From Datura wrightii (Eukaryota > Streptophyta > Magnoliopsida > Solanales > Solanaceae): 64,000 nt of DNA. The position numbers were made by a program, and so were the translations under genes. The DNA is taken from positions 135,761,001 through 135,825,000 of the forward strand of contig JASDFA010000001.1 of assembly GCA_035772735.1 (NCBI GenBank), read 5' to 3'. Below the pieces are notes generated by a model, which searched no databases, had not been told where the DNA came from, and saw only the letters and a list, made by a program, of their open reading frames with translations. Every line of letters begins with the position of its first letter. Positions within the stretch are counted from its first letter, which is position 1. Below are positions 23,227 to 33,161 of the stretch, in pieces.

Positions 23227-24583
23227 TGATGATGACCGCAAGTGTACGGGTCGTACAAGTAATACTGTGGCCCTTTTTAAGAGCCAGAATGTCGAACCCA
23301 TAGGGACTGGACCAATTCAGCTAACTATCACGTTCAAGTGTGATATTAAATGCCGCAAGTGTTGATTATAGACTTTTTCGAGAAATTTAATTAAGTCTAG
23401 ATGTGGTCAACGACATACTCTGAATTCATTCAAGGAGCAACTAGAGTAAAAGCCGGATAATCATGCGATACTACGATTTGCAATGGTTTAAGAATGAAAC
23501 TATCAATTTTCATCTCACATAATTAGAATTGCGTGTTCATGGTCTTCCGAACCTCTAAACACGACAAACTAGCCTCACTACTACATTGTTGAGAGAAGAT
23601 GTTATTTCTAGTTCGTGGGCAATTCACAACGTGGATATGGTTTATGGGGTTTATGCCATTGATTTGGGTACTTCCGTACCTCCAACCATTTAACCAATCT
23701 TATCTTCACAACTACTCCTTCGAGTAGTGGAATACAATTCTAAGTTGGTGTCTTTCTATCTTCCCATTTTATCAACCAAGCAAGGTATTAGGTATATTCC
23801 TATCCAAACCATAAATTATATCGTGAGATACAAACCTGCTCCCTACCTTCTTTTGTTCTTGCCTAGGTTATCTTTCTCAAGAATTTACCTAAGCGTAACG
23901 CGTGTGTTTTCATGGTGATCAATCATAGAAACAACCATAATAAAGAATGCAAGATATAACAACAATCAATAACTTAAAACCAAAACAAAATCGCAAAATC
24001 ACAATCATATCTTGTGGCTTAAACCCTTGAGGGAGGGTTCTAGCCACTCGTGTTCATATAATTACAAGAAAACATAATTAAATGAACCTACTTACAAGAA
24101 TTGGTAGAAGAGAAGATGAAATTGACGAACCCTAGGTGAGTTCTCCCACTTCTCCCTCACTCCTTGGCAGTTTTTCAGAAATAAATCGTGACTCCTTGGC
24201 AGTTTTTAATAAATAAGGGACCTATTTATAGTAAATGAGAATTGTGCAAAATTATGCCTGTCGTGGAATGGCTCCGTGGCACGGAGTGCACCGCGGAGCA
24301 CTGCCTCCGTGACACGGAGTGTTTCACGGAGCACTGTCTCCGTGACACGGAGGTATCGCGGAAGCCCTATGGAAATCACCCAATTTATCATTCCTCCACT
24401 TCACCAAATCATAGATTGGGTCCTCCAATGCATTATTTCCTTCAAAAACAAAGACTAATCAGGTTGGTTAATATTTCTTCTCATTTATATAAAAAGGCAT
24501 GAAAATGTACATAATTAAATACATAAACAAGGCAAAACTAAGTTATAAAGTATCACTTGGGCATGTAATTATGCCCAAGATCA
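23227..24583 (-). repeat. LTR C, 5' LTR of the tandem array
   Basis: In the minus orientation it starts TGATCTTGGGC and ends GGTCATCATCA; 1357 bp. TATAAATA (plus 24223-24230) adjoins the dyads at 24280-24355. Right flank ACCTC (24584-24588) is the TSD partner of 2740-2744. A short deletion after 24385, relative to A and B, removes about 30 bp. Confidence 0.85.
24223..24355 (-). promoter_or_regulatory. Probable promoter of LTR C: dyads and TATA
   Basis: CTCCGTGACACGGAG dyads at 24305-24355 (plus) stand upstream of the minus-strand TATAAATA at 24223-24230. As the 5' LTR this would drive the array. Confidence 0.6.
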
Positions 24584-24588
24584 ACCTC
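24584..24588. repeat. Target-site duplication ACCTC, right copy
   Basis: Partner of 2740-2744. Minus-strand gypsy coding sequence resumes immediately beyond it. Confidence 0.85.
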
Positions 24589-26297
24589 CTTTGTCGAAGG
24601 TTGAGATCTTTCTGCATGAACACATATTGTAAGCTATTGTGATCGGTGAACACATCACGTGGACCCTATACAAGTAATGCCGCCATATCTTCAACGCAAT
24701 CACCACCTCGGCTAATTCAAGATCATGAGACGGGTAGTTCTTTTCATGAACTTTCAAATGTCTTGAGGCATATGCTATCACCTTCCCATGTTGCATCAAC
24801 ACACACCCCAGTCTAACTCGCGAAGCATCGCAATATACTACAAAGCCATTTGTACCCTCGGATAAAGTCAATACTAGTTCTGAAGTGAATTGGGTCTTTA
24901 ACTCTTGGAAGCTTTTCTCACAAGCCTCCGACCATTGATACTTCACCTTCTTCTGAGTCAACTTAGTCAATGCTGCGGCAATATATGAAAAACCCTCCAC
25001 AAATCTCCGATAGTAACCGTTATGCCCAAAAAGCTTCTAATATCTTATGGGTTTACTGGTCTGGCCAATTCTTTACCGCCTCGATCTTCTGAGAGTCTAC
25101 TTTTATGCCCTCACCTGATACCACATGGCCTAGAAATGCCACAGAGTCCAACCAAAACTCACATTTGCTGAACATTGCATACAACTAACGATCCTTGAGG
25201 GTTTGAAGCACTATCTCAAGTGGGCGACATGCTCTTCCTCGATTCGATAGTATATAAGGATGTCATCAATGAACACAATCACGAACATGTCAAAATATGC
25301 CTTCAACACCCTGTTCATTAGATCCGTAAAAGTTGCAGGGGCATTGGTTAGTCCAAAAGACATAACAACAAATTCGTAGTGACCATATCGAGTCTTGAAA
25401 GTTGTTTTTGGGATGTCGCTCTCTCGAAACCGGAGCTGGTGATACCCGGATCTGAGATAAATCTTGGAGAAACAATTGGCACCCTAAAGCTGGTCAAACA
25501 AATCATCACTCCTGGGTAAAGGATACCTGTTCTTGATGGTGACCTTGTTCAACTGCCTATAATCAATGCACATGCTAAGGGAACCATCCTTCTCTCGAAC
25601 AAATAATACCGGTGCACCCCATGGAGAATTACTCGGCCTAATAAAACCCTTATCTAGTAGATCCTTCAACAGATCCTTCAACTCCTTTAGCTTGAATGGA
25701 TCTATCCTGTAAGGCGGAATAGATATAGGCTGGTGTCAGGGGAAGATCTATATTGAAATCGATCTCCCGCTCGGGAGGGACACCTGGCAAATAATCAGGA
25801 AAGACCTTTGGATACTCACGTACTACTGGTACAGACTCGATAGTAGGGGTCTCGTACTCCACGTCCTTAACCCTAACTATATGGCACAAACAACCTTTAG
25901 AAATCATCTTCCTGGCCTTAAGGTAGGAAATAAATCGACCAACAGGCATAACTGAACTACCTTTCCACTGTAAAACTGGCTCACCCGGAAATCTGAACTC
26001 TATTGATCGGATTCTACAATTTACTGAAGCATAACATACAAATAGCCATTCCATGCCGAGAATAACAATAAAATTAGTCATGGCTAACTCTATCAAGTCT
26101 GCTGAGGTGACCTTATGAAGAACTGAGATCGGGCAATTTCCATACACCCATCTAGCTATTACTAAGTCACCTACTAGAGTAGAAACTGAGAAGGGCTCTG
26201 ATAAGACATCGGGACTGACGCCGAAGCTATTGGCTATATGTGATGTCACAAAAGATATGGTAGCCCCCGGATCTAGCAATTCATATACAATCAACAT
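24584..26297 (-). pseudogene. Tekay-like pol: protease, reverse transcriptase, RNase H (broken)
   Basis: Reading leftward from 26297: a protease with LLDPGATISFVTSHIANSFG (canonical DSG appears as DPG) and VILGMEWL; a linker ending VPPEREIDFNIDLPL; RT finger/palm with DKGFIRPSNSPWGAPVLFVR and MCIDYRQLNKVTIKNRYPLP; a frame change near 25480; then VMSFGLTNAPATF and the catalytic FIDDIL (about 25262-25280); the RNase H region EGFSYIAAALTKLTQKKVKY, VVYCDASRVRLGCVLMQ and HEKNYPSHDLELAEVV. Frameshifts and stops make it non-functional. The reading is cut at 24588 by the tandem array, and 31 bases of the continuation lie at 2714-2744. Confidence 0.88.
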
Positions 26298-27204
26298 GAA
26301 AAACTCTCAACATACCAATTACTACATCTGGTGAGGCCTCCTGCTCTTGGTGAGTGGATAAGGTGTAGAATCTGTTCTAGCGCTACCCACCAACTATGCT
26401 AGCAGATTCCCCCTAATGTTCTATGCATTGGGGAGGGGCTGCTGAACTAGAAGCTGGGCCTCAGCCCCCAACCTGATCCTGTCTCGCAGCAGGTCAATCT
26501 CTGAGCATGTGTCCAGGCTGCCCACACTCAAAACACACTTCGGACCTTGCCAAACACTAGCCTGTATGCCCTCGGCCGCACCTGCAACAAACCGGAATGC
26601 TAGAATCTACGGGTTTACTGCTGTGACCCCTCGAGCCTGACTCTCATACTCTCTAATCATGTCTTGGCCTAGATGGCTCATTCAACGCTTAAGATGATGG
26701 GGATGATGATCTCTGGTGGGTCTGTTGTCGGTTCCCACCACCGGACCTCTACTGAGAGAATTTGTGGTCTTCAGTCCTGGCCCTCTTGGCCTCTCTCTCC
26801 CTCGAATGTGCTGCCTTCATTTGCTGAGTGTACAACACAATGCGAGGGAAGTCCATGTCTTGATGGAGCGTAACTTTCCTGCAATCCTTGTCCAGATATC
26901 TTGCTATACCATCCACAAATCTACTCACCCGCGCCCGTTGGTTGGTCACTAACTCCGGGCATACTTAGATCGGTGGGTGAACTCAAGGGCGTACTGCTGA
27001 ACATTCATCCTCCCTTGCTTTAAATTCATGAACTCAGATGCTTTTAACTCCCTCATTTCTCGAGGGAAGAACCGATCTAGGAATGCAACCTATTACTCCT
27101 CCCATGTGATCGGACCTTCTCCTGCGGCCTTGCTGTCCTTCCACTAATGGAACCAAATATGCATAACCCCCTTCACTTGGTAGGAGGCTAACTCTACGCA
27201 CTTA
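26298..27204 (-). pseudogene. Tekay-like gag, central and C-terminal part (broken)
   Basis: Continues gag on the far side of the nested 27205-32594 element. The minus strand reads an ALEFAEL-like start region, then RVSRFVDGIARYLDKDCRKV (26949-26749), and a zinc knuckle CFECGQPGHMLRD in which the last Cys codon is TGA (about 26495-26535). Several frameshifts are present. If intact it would be a nucleocapsid region. Confidence 0.7.
27200..27204. repeat. Target-site duplication ACTTA, left copy
   Basis: ACTTA here and ACTCA at 32595-32599 flank the nested element; one base differs. Gypsy gag reads through once the insert is removed (TTGAGT then GCGTAGAGTTAGCC on the minus strand, compare GTTGAGTGTGCC at 43584). 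Confidence 0.7.
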
Positions 27205-28893
27205 TGATGTGTTGTGGATTTACAGCACTATTGTCGCTCAAAATTAAGGAAATAGCATGGACTTAGGTGTATTTATGTGGATATGAGACACTTTTCCTTT
27301 GATTTCAGGATAAATGGGTGTTTGAACAATAAATTGCAAAAGAAAGCCAAAAGTGTGAAAAAAGGGCAGAAAGTGCAATCCACAGTACGATCCGTAGGAT
27401 GGACCAACGAGTCGTACTGAGGGCCTTGATAAGAAGCTAGGAGTTTAACTTGGAACACTGATTCCATGAGACTTGTCACGCATCGTACTATGATGGTACG
27501 AGTGATGGTAAGCCAGTCGTGATGAAATCCAGAAGAATTGCATAGGAGGATGATTCTCAGTACGAGGGCACCCTACGACCCGTGAGATGAAGGTACTAGT
27601 CGTACCATATCGATCGCGGTGAAGTTCAGAAAATGTTCAAAAGATTAGGATCAAGCCACGAGTGTCATTTTACGAGATTCGTAGCATGTTGGTACAAATC
27701 GTACCTTGGCCCAACACTTAGCCAAAATTCATCCAACAATCCAAGCCACGAGTTGATGTCATGCTTCGTGAGAAGCCCCTACGAGTCATAGGAGGACCCG
27801 TGACGAGCTTTGTGACAGATATGGAAAGTAGTCCTATTAGTTTAGGAAAAGGATTCTTGTATCTCTATAAATACTTTTTATGTTTTATTTTTAATAGAGG
27901 ATGACGAGTAGACTTAATTCTAGTAGGAAAACACTGTATTAAGCAATTTTACATCATTGCCAGAGGATGACGAGTAGACTTACTTCTAGTAGGAAAACAT
28001 TGTAGTAAGCAATTTTACATCATTGGAAGAGAGAATTGAGTTGTTTCAACCTTGTGATCAACCTTTTCTTGAATTCATCGTGTTCTTAAAACTTGTTATT
28101 CAAGATTTTGTGGTTAATTGAAGGAATTTTTTTCTCAATCATCTTTGTATGTATTGTTATATGTTTTCAATAATGAACACAAATCACAACCTTGCAACTA
28201 TGAGAGGCTAAAATCTCCATAGATAGGGTTGTGGGAACCATGGTGGATTAACAAGTTAGGGTTGCACAAAGTGAGTCTAAAACTAATGCTAATTACTTAT
28301 ATTGTACTCTCTTCATCTTTAATGATTCTTAGCGGTGTGCAACATTAGCAAGTGCCTGAATTCTTTACATGCTTTGGTGAAAGAGGTAGAGATTAGGAAA
28401 AGAGAATTACGATAGAGCCTTGATCTTGATGATCATTGTGTTAACTTGAGTTGTGGTCACAGGATAGTTATATCTAGAACTTAGTGGTAACGGTTAGTTT
28501 GCCAAACTCATGAGTCTTGGTCTAGTAATTGAGGATAATCATTCAATAGGGATTGGTCAATCGTTTGAATGAACCTATGTTATCAGTTCTATATGTAAGT
28601 ATTGTTAAAGCGCACGAGTGTATACCCAAAGTTGTTATGAACCCATGGGGAACACAAACCCTATTAATCCTTTAATTATTGATTCACAAATATAATCTTG
28701 ACTGCTTTTTATTTCTATTATTGATTTTTATTAGGATCCCCCCATTGTGAAGTAATTATCATACAAGTTCATCTAACGGCTGTAATCTAGATCTTCCATA
28801 TTCCCTGTGGGATCGACCCCAACCTCTAGTTGGGTTATTTATTGACAATGTTTGCTTCATACTTCAGTTGGAAGTGTGGTTTGAGCATTATCA
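27205..28893 (+). repeat. LTR 1 of the LARD-like element
   Basis: Starts TGATGTGTTGTGG and ends GAGCATTATCA. U3 has ACGAGTCGTAC-type dyads (about 27395-27800). A 65-bp tandem duplication (AGAGGATGACGAGTAGACTT units) spans 27894-28024 and is present in both LTRs, so it predates insertion. A TATA-like CTATAAATAC lies at 27866-27875. Confidence 0.85.
27866..27875 (+). promoter_or_regulatory. TATA box of LTR 1
   Basis: CTATAAATAC, preceded by the dyad-rich U3 and repeated in LTR 2 near 31567. Assigned by sequence and position. Confidence 0.5.
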
Positions 28894-28898
28894 AAAAG

Positions 28899-28916
28899 TG
28901 GCACCGTTGCTGGGGA
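28899..28916 (+). other. Primer-binding site, tRNA-Asp type
   Basis: TGGCACCGTTGCTGGGGA, two differences from the tRNA-Asp complement, 5 bases after LTR 1. Confidence 0.8.
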
Positions 28917-29001
28917 ATACGACTAAGACTAGGTTATTAGCTTGTGCTTGACTTGTTGGTAGTTACTTTAATTTTTACATTTTTTTCTTTGTTTTTATTT
29001 T

Positions 29002-29187
29002 GTGACTTCCTCAAGTTTTTTTCTAGGGATAAACCCTACAATCAAACATTTAAAGATAGAACATGATCAGCTGCCAACTTTAGTGGAAGGAATTGTGACT
29101 AATGATACTTTGGAAGTTGTGACAATGAATTATGAAGATGAAGATGAATTGAAAAGAGTGGAAGAAATATACCTTGATGATACCTGA
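29002..29187 (+). CDS. Short ORF of the LARD-like element, unknown
   Basis: 61 codons from ATG at 29002 (MTSSSFFLGINPTIKHLKIE...), rich in Glu/Asp at the C-terminus. It is the only ORF near the 5' end and stops just before the AGGCAA hairpin, the position that the gag-protease or zinc-knuckle ORFs occupy in related elements. It may be a remnant of such an ORF or simply chance. No domain is recognised. Confidence 0.25.
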   Translation: MTSSSFFLGINPTIKHLKIEHDQLPTLVEGIVTNDTLEVVTMNYEDEDELKRVEEIYLDDT

Positions 29188-29199
29188 GAAGTCACAAAA

Positions 29200-29250
29200 G
29201 CAACGTCGTGTCGCGATGTTAAATCAGGCATTGCATGGGAGGCAACCCAT
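29200..29250 (+). ncRNA. Conserved AGGCAA-loop hairpin, LARD-like element
   Basis: GTCGTGTCGCGATGTTAAAT leads into CAGGCATTG and a perfect CATGGG-AGGCAA-CCCATG stem-loop. Compared with CTTGGG/CCCAAG and CACGGG/CCTGTG, two stem pairs change on both sides together. Confidence 0.65.
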
Positions 29251-30848
29251 GGGAGGCGAAGTCTGAGTAGCCACAGGTATGTCCTTTTCTCTACATGCTT
29301 ATATTTTATGTTTCGGGGATGAAGCTCATTTTTTTAAAGGGGGGTGTACTTGTATTTTTGGGATTTTTGTTCGTCTGAGGGTTTTTCTTGCCGTGTTTCT
29401 TTTCCCCCAGGCATGTTATCTAGTAGAATCGGCATGTGTTAGGATTTTTGTTTTTAGTCATGATTTTTGTTTGATTAGAAAGTAACTTAGGAATACTCAG
29501 CCAATGGATATGCACTTGTTTTGTTGTTTTTGAAAAAAAATGGCCCTGCTTAAAAATTTTTGCTATGTATTTATGACAACAATTCATGATTTCTGTGGAT
29601 CATTTTATGTCATTTAGTTATTAATAGTGCTAGTGTTTTTAAGCCATGTATGAACCAGACAGGCAAAGTAAAAAATAGTTCATGTACCATGTGTGAAGGA
29701 GATCTTTGTACTTATTGCGGTATGTTATTGAAGATCTAGAACATGCCTGGTTGGCCTCTGCATAGGTTAAGGATGGTTGTTTAGGTGATGATCATAGGCC
29801 ATTTTTGTGTTAGCTCACTTTTATCCTATATTTCCCTACCAAAGTTTCATGAATCCCTTGATCCCATGTTTGAGCCTTAATAGACCATATTTCTTTGATT
29901 TACCTGTTAACCGTACCCATTTTTTTCTACTTGAACCTGTTTGGCCCTGGTCCTTCCATGGATATTGTGAACCTCAACATAAGCAAAATACTTAAGTTGA
30001 GCGTGGCTAGAGCAGGGGTGCCTAATGACGGGAGAGGGAGAAAAGGAAAGAAAAGCAAAGGAAAAAAAGAAGAAAAAAATGGTGAAAAATAAGGTGTAGC
30101 GAGGTGAAAAAGTAAAAAGCTGAAAATTTGAGAACAAGGAAAAAGAAAAATTCAAAAGATCTTGAAATTATTGAAAAATGTGAAAAATAACCTCACCCAT
30201 GCAAATATTTTTTAAAATGGGAAAAAGGGAAGGAAAGAAGACTAAAAGAATGAAGGGTGAAATAGGAAAGTGCTGTAGCCAATGGATGTCGTGCGAAGAA
30301 AGGGATAGTCACTCATAAAATCTTTCATCTTTATCATGTCCAGCTCTAAGCCTACATTACAAGCCATATCAAGTCCTATAGTGATCTTAATTTTACAATC
30401 AAACAAACCAAAGTAAAGAAAATAAGGGCAAGCCAATGGTATCTGATGCATAATATTTGCAATTCTTTGAGAGAGTGAGTGCTTAATTTACCTAGTCCCA
30501 TGTTTCATTTGATACTTCATACTAGAGTAGGGACTTCATTTTTTGTGACGGTACACGGATTATGTTTGCTTTTACCATTGGTCTGTGTGAAACACATAGG
30601 TGATGACTTGATTGCTTGTTGATGGTTAGATGACATGTCTTTATCCCTGAATATGATATTTTGATGTTGCATGCAACACATTAGCTAATGATGTTTCAGG
30701 AGGAAGGGTCAATAGAGTGTGTATATAGAGTGCACAAATTTGTTTGATTTTCGGTTGTAGTATCTTAAGTTTATTTTCTAGTTGATCGTTGTGGTTTTTT
30801 TTCCTTTTTTTTGCCCGAGGACATGCAAAAGTCTAAAGTTGAGGGTGT
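29251..30848 (+). other. Noncoding 3' region of the LARD-like element
   Basis: No gene supported. It contains an A/G-rich run (about 30035-30090) and the block CTGATGCATAATATTTGCAA (30440-30459), a diverged form of the CATGATGCATGTGAATT block of the other families. Before LTR 2 there is CCCGAGGACATGC, a diverged form of the TTCGAGGACGAA inverted repeat. Confidence 0.55.
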
Positions 30849-32594
30849 TGATGTGTTGTGGATTTACAGCACTATTGACGCTCGAAACCAAGAAAATAAC
30901 ATGGATTTAGGTGTATTTATGTGGATATGAGGCACTTTTCCTTTGATTTCAGGAAATAACATGGATTTTGGTGTATTTATGTGGATATGAGGCACTTTTC
31001 CTTTGATTTCAGGATAAATGGGTGTTGGAACAATAAATTGCAAAAGGAAGCTAAAAGTGTGTAAAAAAGGGCAAAAAGTGTTGTCCGCAGTATGATCTGT
31101 AGGATGGACCTACTAGCCGTACTGAGGGCCTTGATATGAACTAAAAGTTTGACCTGGAAGAATGATTTCATGAGACTTGTCACGGATCGTACTATGATTG
31201 TACGAGTCGTGGTAAGCCAGTCGTGATTCAATCCAGAAGAATTGCATAAGAGGCTGATTCTCAGTACGAGAGCACCCTACGACCCGTGAGATGAAGGTAC
31301 AAGTCATACCAATCTGGTCATGGTGAAGTTCAGAAAAAGTTCAAAAGATCAGGATCAAGCCATGAGTGTCATTGTATGAGTCGAAGCACGTTGGTATGAA
31401 TCGTACCTTGGCCCAACACTTAGCCAAAATTCAGCCAATAATTCAAGCCACGAGTTGAAGTCACGGTCCGTGAGAAGCCCCTACGAGTTGTAGGAGGCCC
31501 CGTGATGAGCTCGGCGACAGATATGGAAAGCAGTCCTATTAGTTTAAGAAAAGGATTCTTGTGTCTCTATAAATACATTTTATGTTTTATTTTTAACATA
31601 GGACGACGACTAGACTTAATTCTAGTAGGAAAACATTGTAGTAAGCCATTTTACATCATTGGAAGAGGACGACGAGTAGACTTAATTCTAGTAGGAAAAC
31701 ATTGTAGTAAGCAATTTTACATCATTGGAAGAGAGAATTAAGTTGGTTCAACCTTGTGATCAACCTTTTCTTGAATTCATCTTGTTCTTGCTACTAGTTA
31801 TTCACGATTTCATGGTTTAATTGAATGAATTGTTTTTGCTGAATCATCTTAGTAAGTATTGTTATATGTTTTCAATAACGAACACAAATCACAACCTTGC
31901 AATTATGAGAGGCTATAACCTCCGTAGATAGGGTTGTGGGAACCATGGGCAGATTAACAAGTAAGGGTTGCGAAAAGTGAGTCTAAAACCAATACTAATT
32001 ACTTATATTGTAGTATCTTCATCATTAATGATTCTTAGCAGTCGCAACATTAGGAAGTGCCTGAATTTTGCTTTCGTCGAAGAGGTAGAGATTAGGAAAA
32101 GAGAATTATGACAGAGCCTTAATCTTGATGATCATTGTATTAACTTGAGTTGTGGTCGTAGGATAGTTATATCTGGAACTTAGTGATAACGGTTAGTTTT
32201 CAAAACTCATGAGACTTGGTCAAGTAATTGAGGATAGTCATTCAATAGGGATTGGTTGATCATTTGAATGAACCTAAGTTATCAGTTCTGTAAGCAAGTA
32301 TTGGTAAAGCTCACGAGTGTATACCCCAAAGCTGTTATGAACCCATGGGTAACACAAACCCTAGTTATCCTTTAATTATTGATTCACAAATATAATCTTG
32401 ACTACTGTTTATTTCTATTATTGATTTTTTATTAGAATCCCCCCATTCTTAAGTAATTACCATACAAATTCATCTAATGTTTGTAATCTAGATCTTCCAT
32501 ATTCCTTGTGGGATCGACCCCAACCTCTAGTTGGGTTCTTTATTGATAACGTCTGCTTCATACTTCAGTTGGAAGTGTGGTTTGAGAGTTATCA
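30849..32594 (+). repeat. LTR 2 of the LARD-like element
   Basis: Collinear with 27205-28893. It carries an extra ~60-bp direct duplication (30898-31013, units ending CCTTTGATTTCAGG) that LTR 1 lacks, so that duplication arose after insertion. The 65-bp duplication shared with LTR 1 is at about 31600-31735. Confidence 0.85.
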
Positions 32595-32599
32595 ACTCA

Positions 32600-33089
32600 A
32601 CACTACTCACCCCTATAACCTACGTGATCTTTACAATCTCATCAATGAATTCATGCGGGTCCTCACCTACCTTCGACCTTAGAAACTCTGGCGCGTTCAT
32701 CCTCAAGAAGTCCCTAACTCAAGCCGCAGCCGCATTGCCATTTTGAAGAACATGCACAATGGCCTGTTGATTGACCTGAGCGTCAAGGCCTGCACAAGCA
32801 TCTGAATGCAAGCTCGGAACTCATCATGAGCAGCTGGCTCCGGTGCTTGAGGTTCCTGAACTGGTGGGGCTGGCTGATGCTCATGACCGTTTCCATCCTC
32901 GTGGCCTTCACCACCTCCATTTCTCCTGTGATTCATCCTTCTAGGAGCCATGATTTTGCAATCACGAATAGCATGAATTAGGAGGATAGAAAGGCTTTCC
33001 ATCGCACGACATAGATCATCAAAGAAGGGAACATTTCCTAAAACGTCTAGTAGCCTCTTCATCATAGGTGTGGCGCGCTTCACACCCAT
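32600..33089 (-). pseudogene. Tekay-like gag, N-terminal part
   Basis: Minus frame from 33089 contains a leader reading MGVKRATPMMKRLLDVLGNV, followed by the likely gag start MAPRRMNHRRNGGGEGHEDG (ATG at 32952) and EPAAHDEFRACIQMLVQALT, as in plant Tekay gag. The frame shifts near 32765; downstream pieces read DFLRMNAPEF and PHEFIDEIVKIT. It is cut at 32599 by the LARD-like element and resumes at 27204. Confidence 0.75.
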
Positions 33090-33145
33090 GAAAAATACTC
33101 TACCTAATGCGGCTTTCAGACTCCCTAGGACACATCAAACCTATG

Positions 33146-33158
33146 GCTCTGATATCAA
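33146..33158 (-). other. Primer-binding site, initiator tRNA-Met type
   Basis: Minus strand TTGATATCAGAGC follows the LTR end; the canonical plant iMet PBS is TGGTATCAGAGC, so one or two bases have changed. Confidence 0.8.
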
Positions 33159-33161
33159 GTT

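Larger units (their letters stand above)
2745..24583 (-). mobile_element. Tandem non-autonomous LTR element: LTR-int-LTR-int-LTR
   Basis: Three LTRs (2745-5762, 8863-10249, 23227-24583) alternate with two internal regions of about 3.1 kb (5763-8862, and 10250-10279 joined to 20145-23226). In the minus orientation each LTR starts TGATC and ends CATCATCA. Each internal region has a tRNA-Asp-type PBS, one ORF, the AGGCAA hairpin, a long noncoding 3' part and a purine tract. There is no protease, reverse transcriptase, RNase H or integrase. One TSD pair surrounds the whole structure. The array is broken by a solo LTR (3207-4793) and by the gag-protease element (10280-20144). Confidence 0.88.
27205..32594 (+). 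mobile_element. Short non-autonomous LTR element (LARD-like)
   Basis: Two LTRs of 1.69 and 1.75 kb surround 1955 bp of internal sequence. LTRs start TGATGTGTTG and end TTATCA. There is a tRNA-Asp-type PBS (28899-28916), a 61-codon ORF, the AGGCAA hairpin and a purine-rich stretch GTCTAAAGTTGAGGGTGT before LTR2. There is no protease, polymerase or integrase. The host is the gag gene of the minus-strand gypsy. Its hairpin and 3' noncoding blocks link it to the gag-protease family, but its LTRs are different. Confidence 0.85.
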
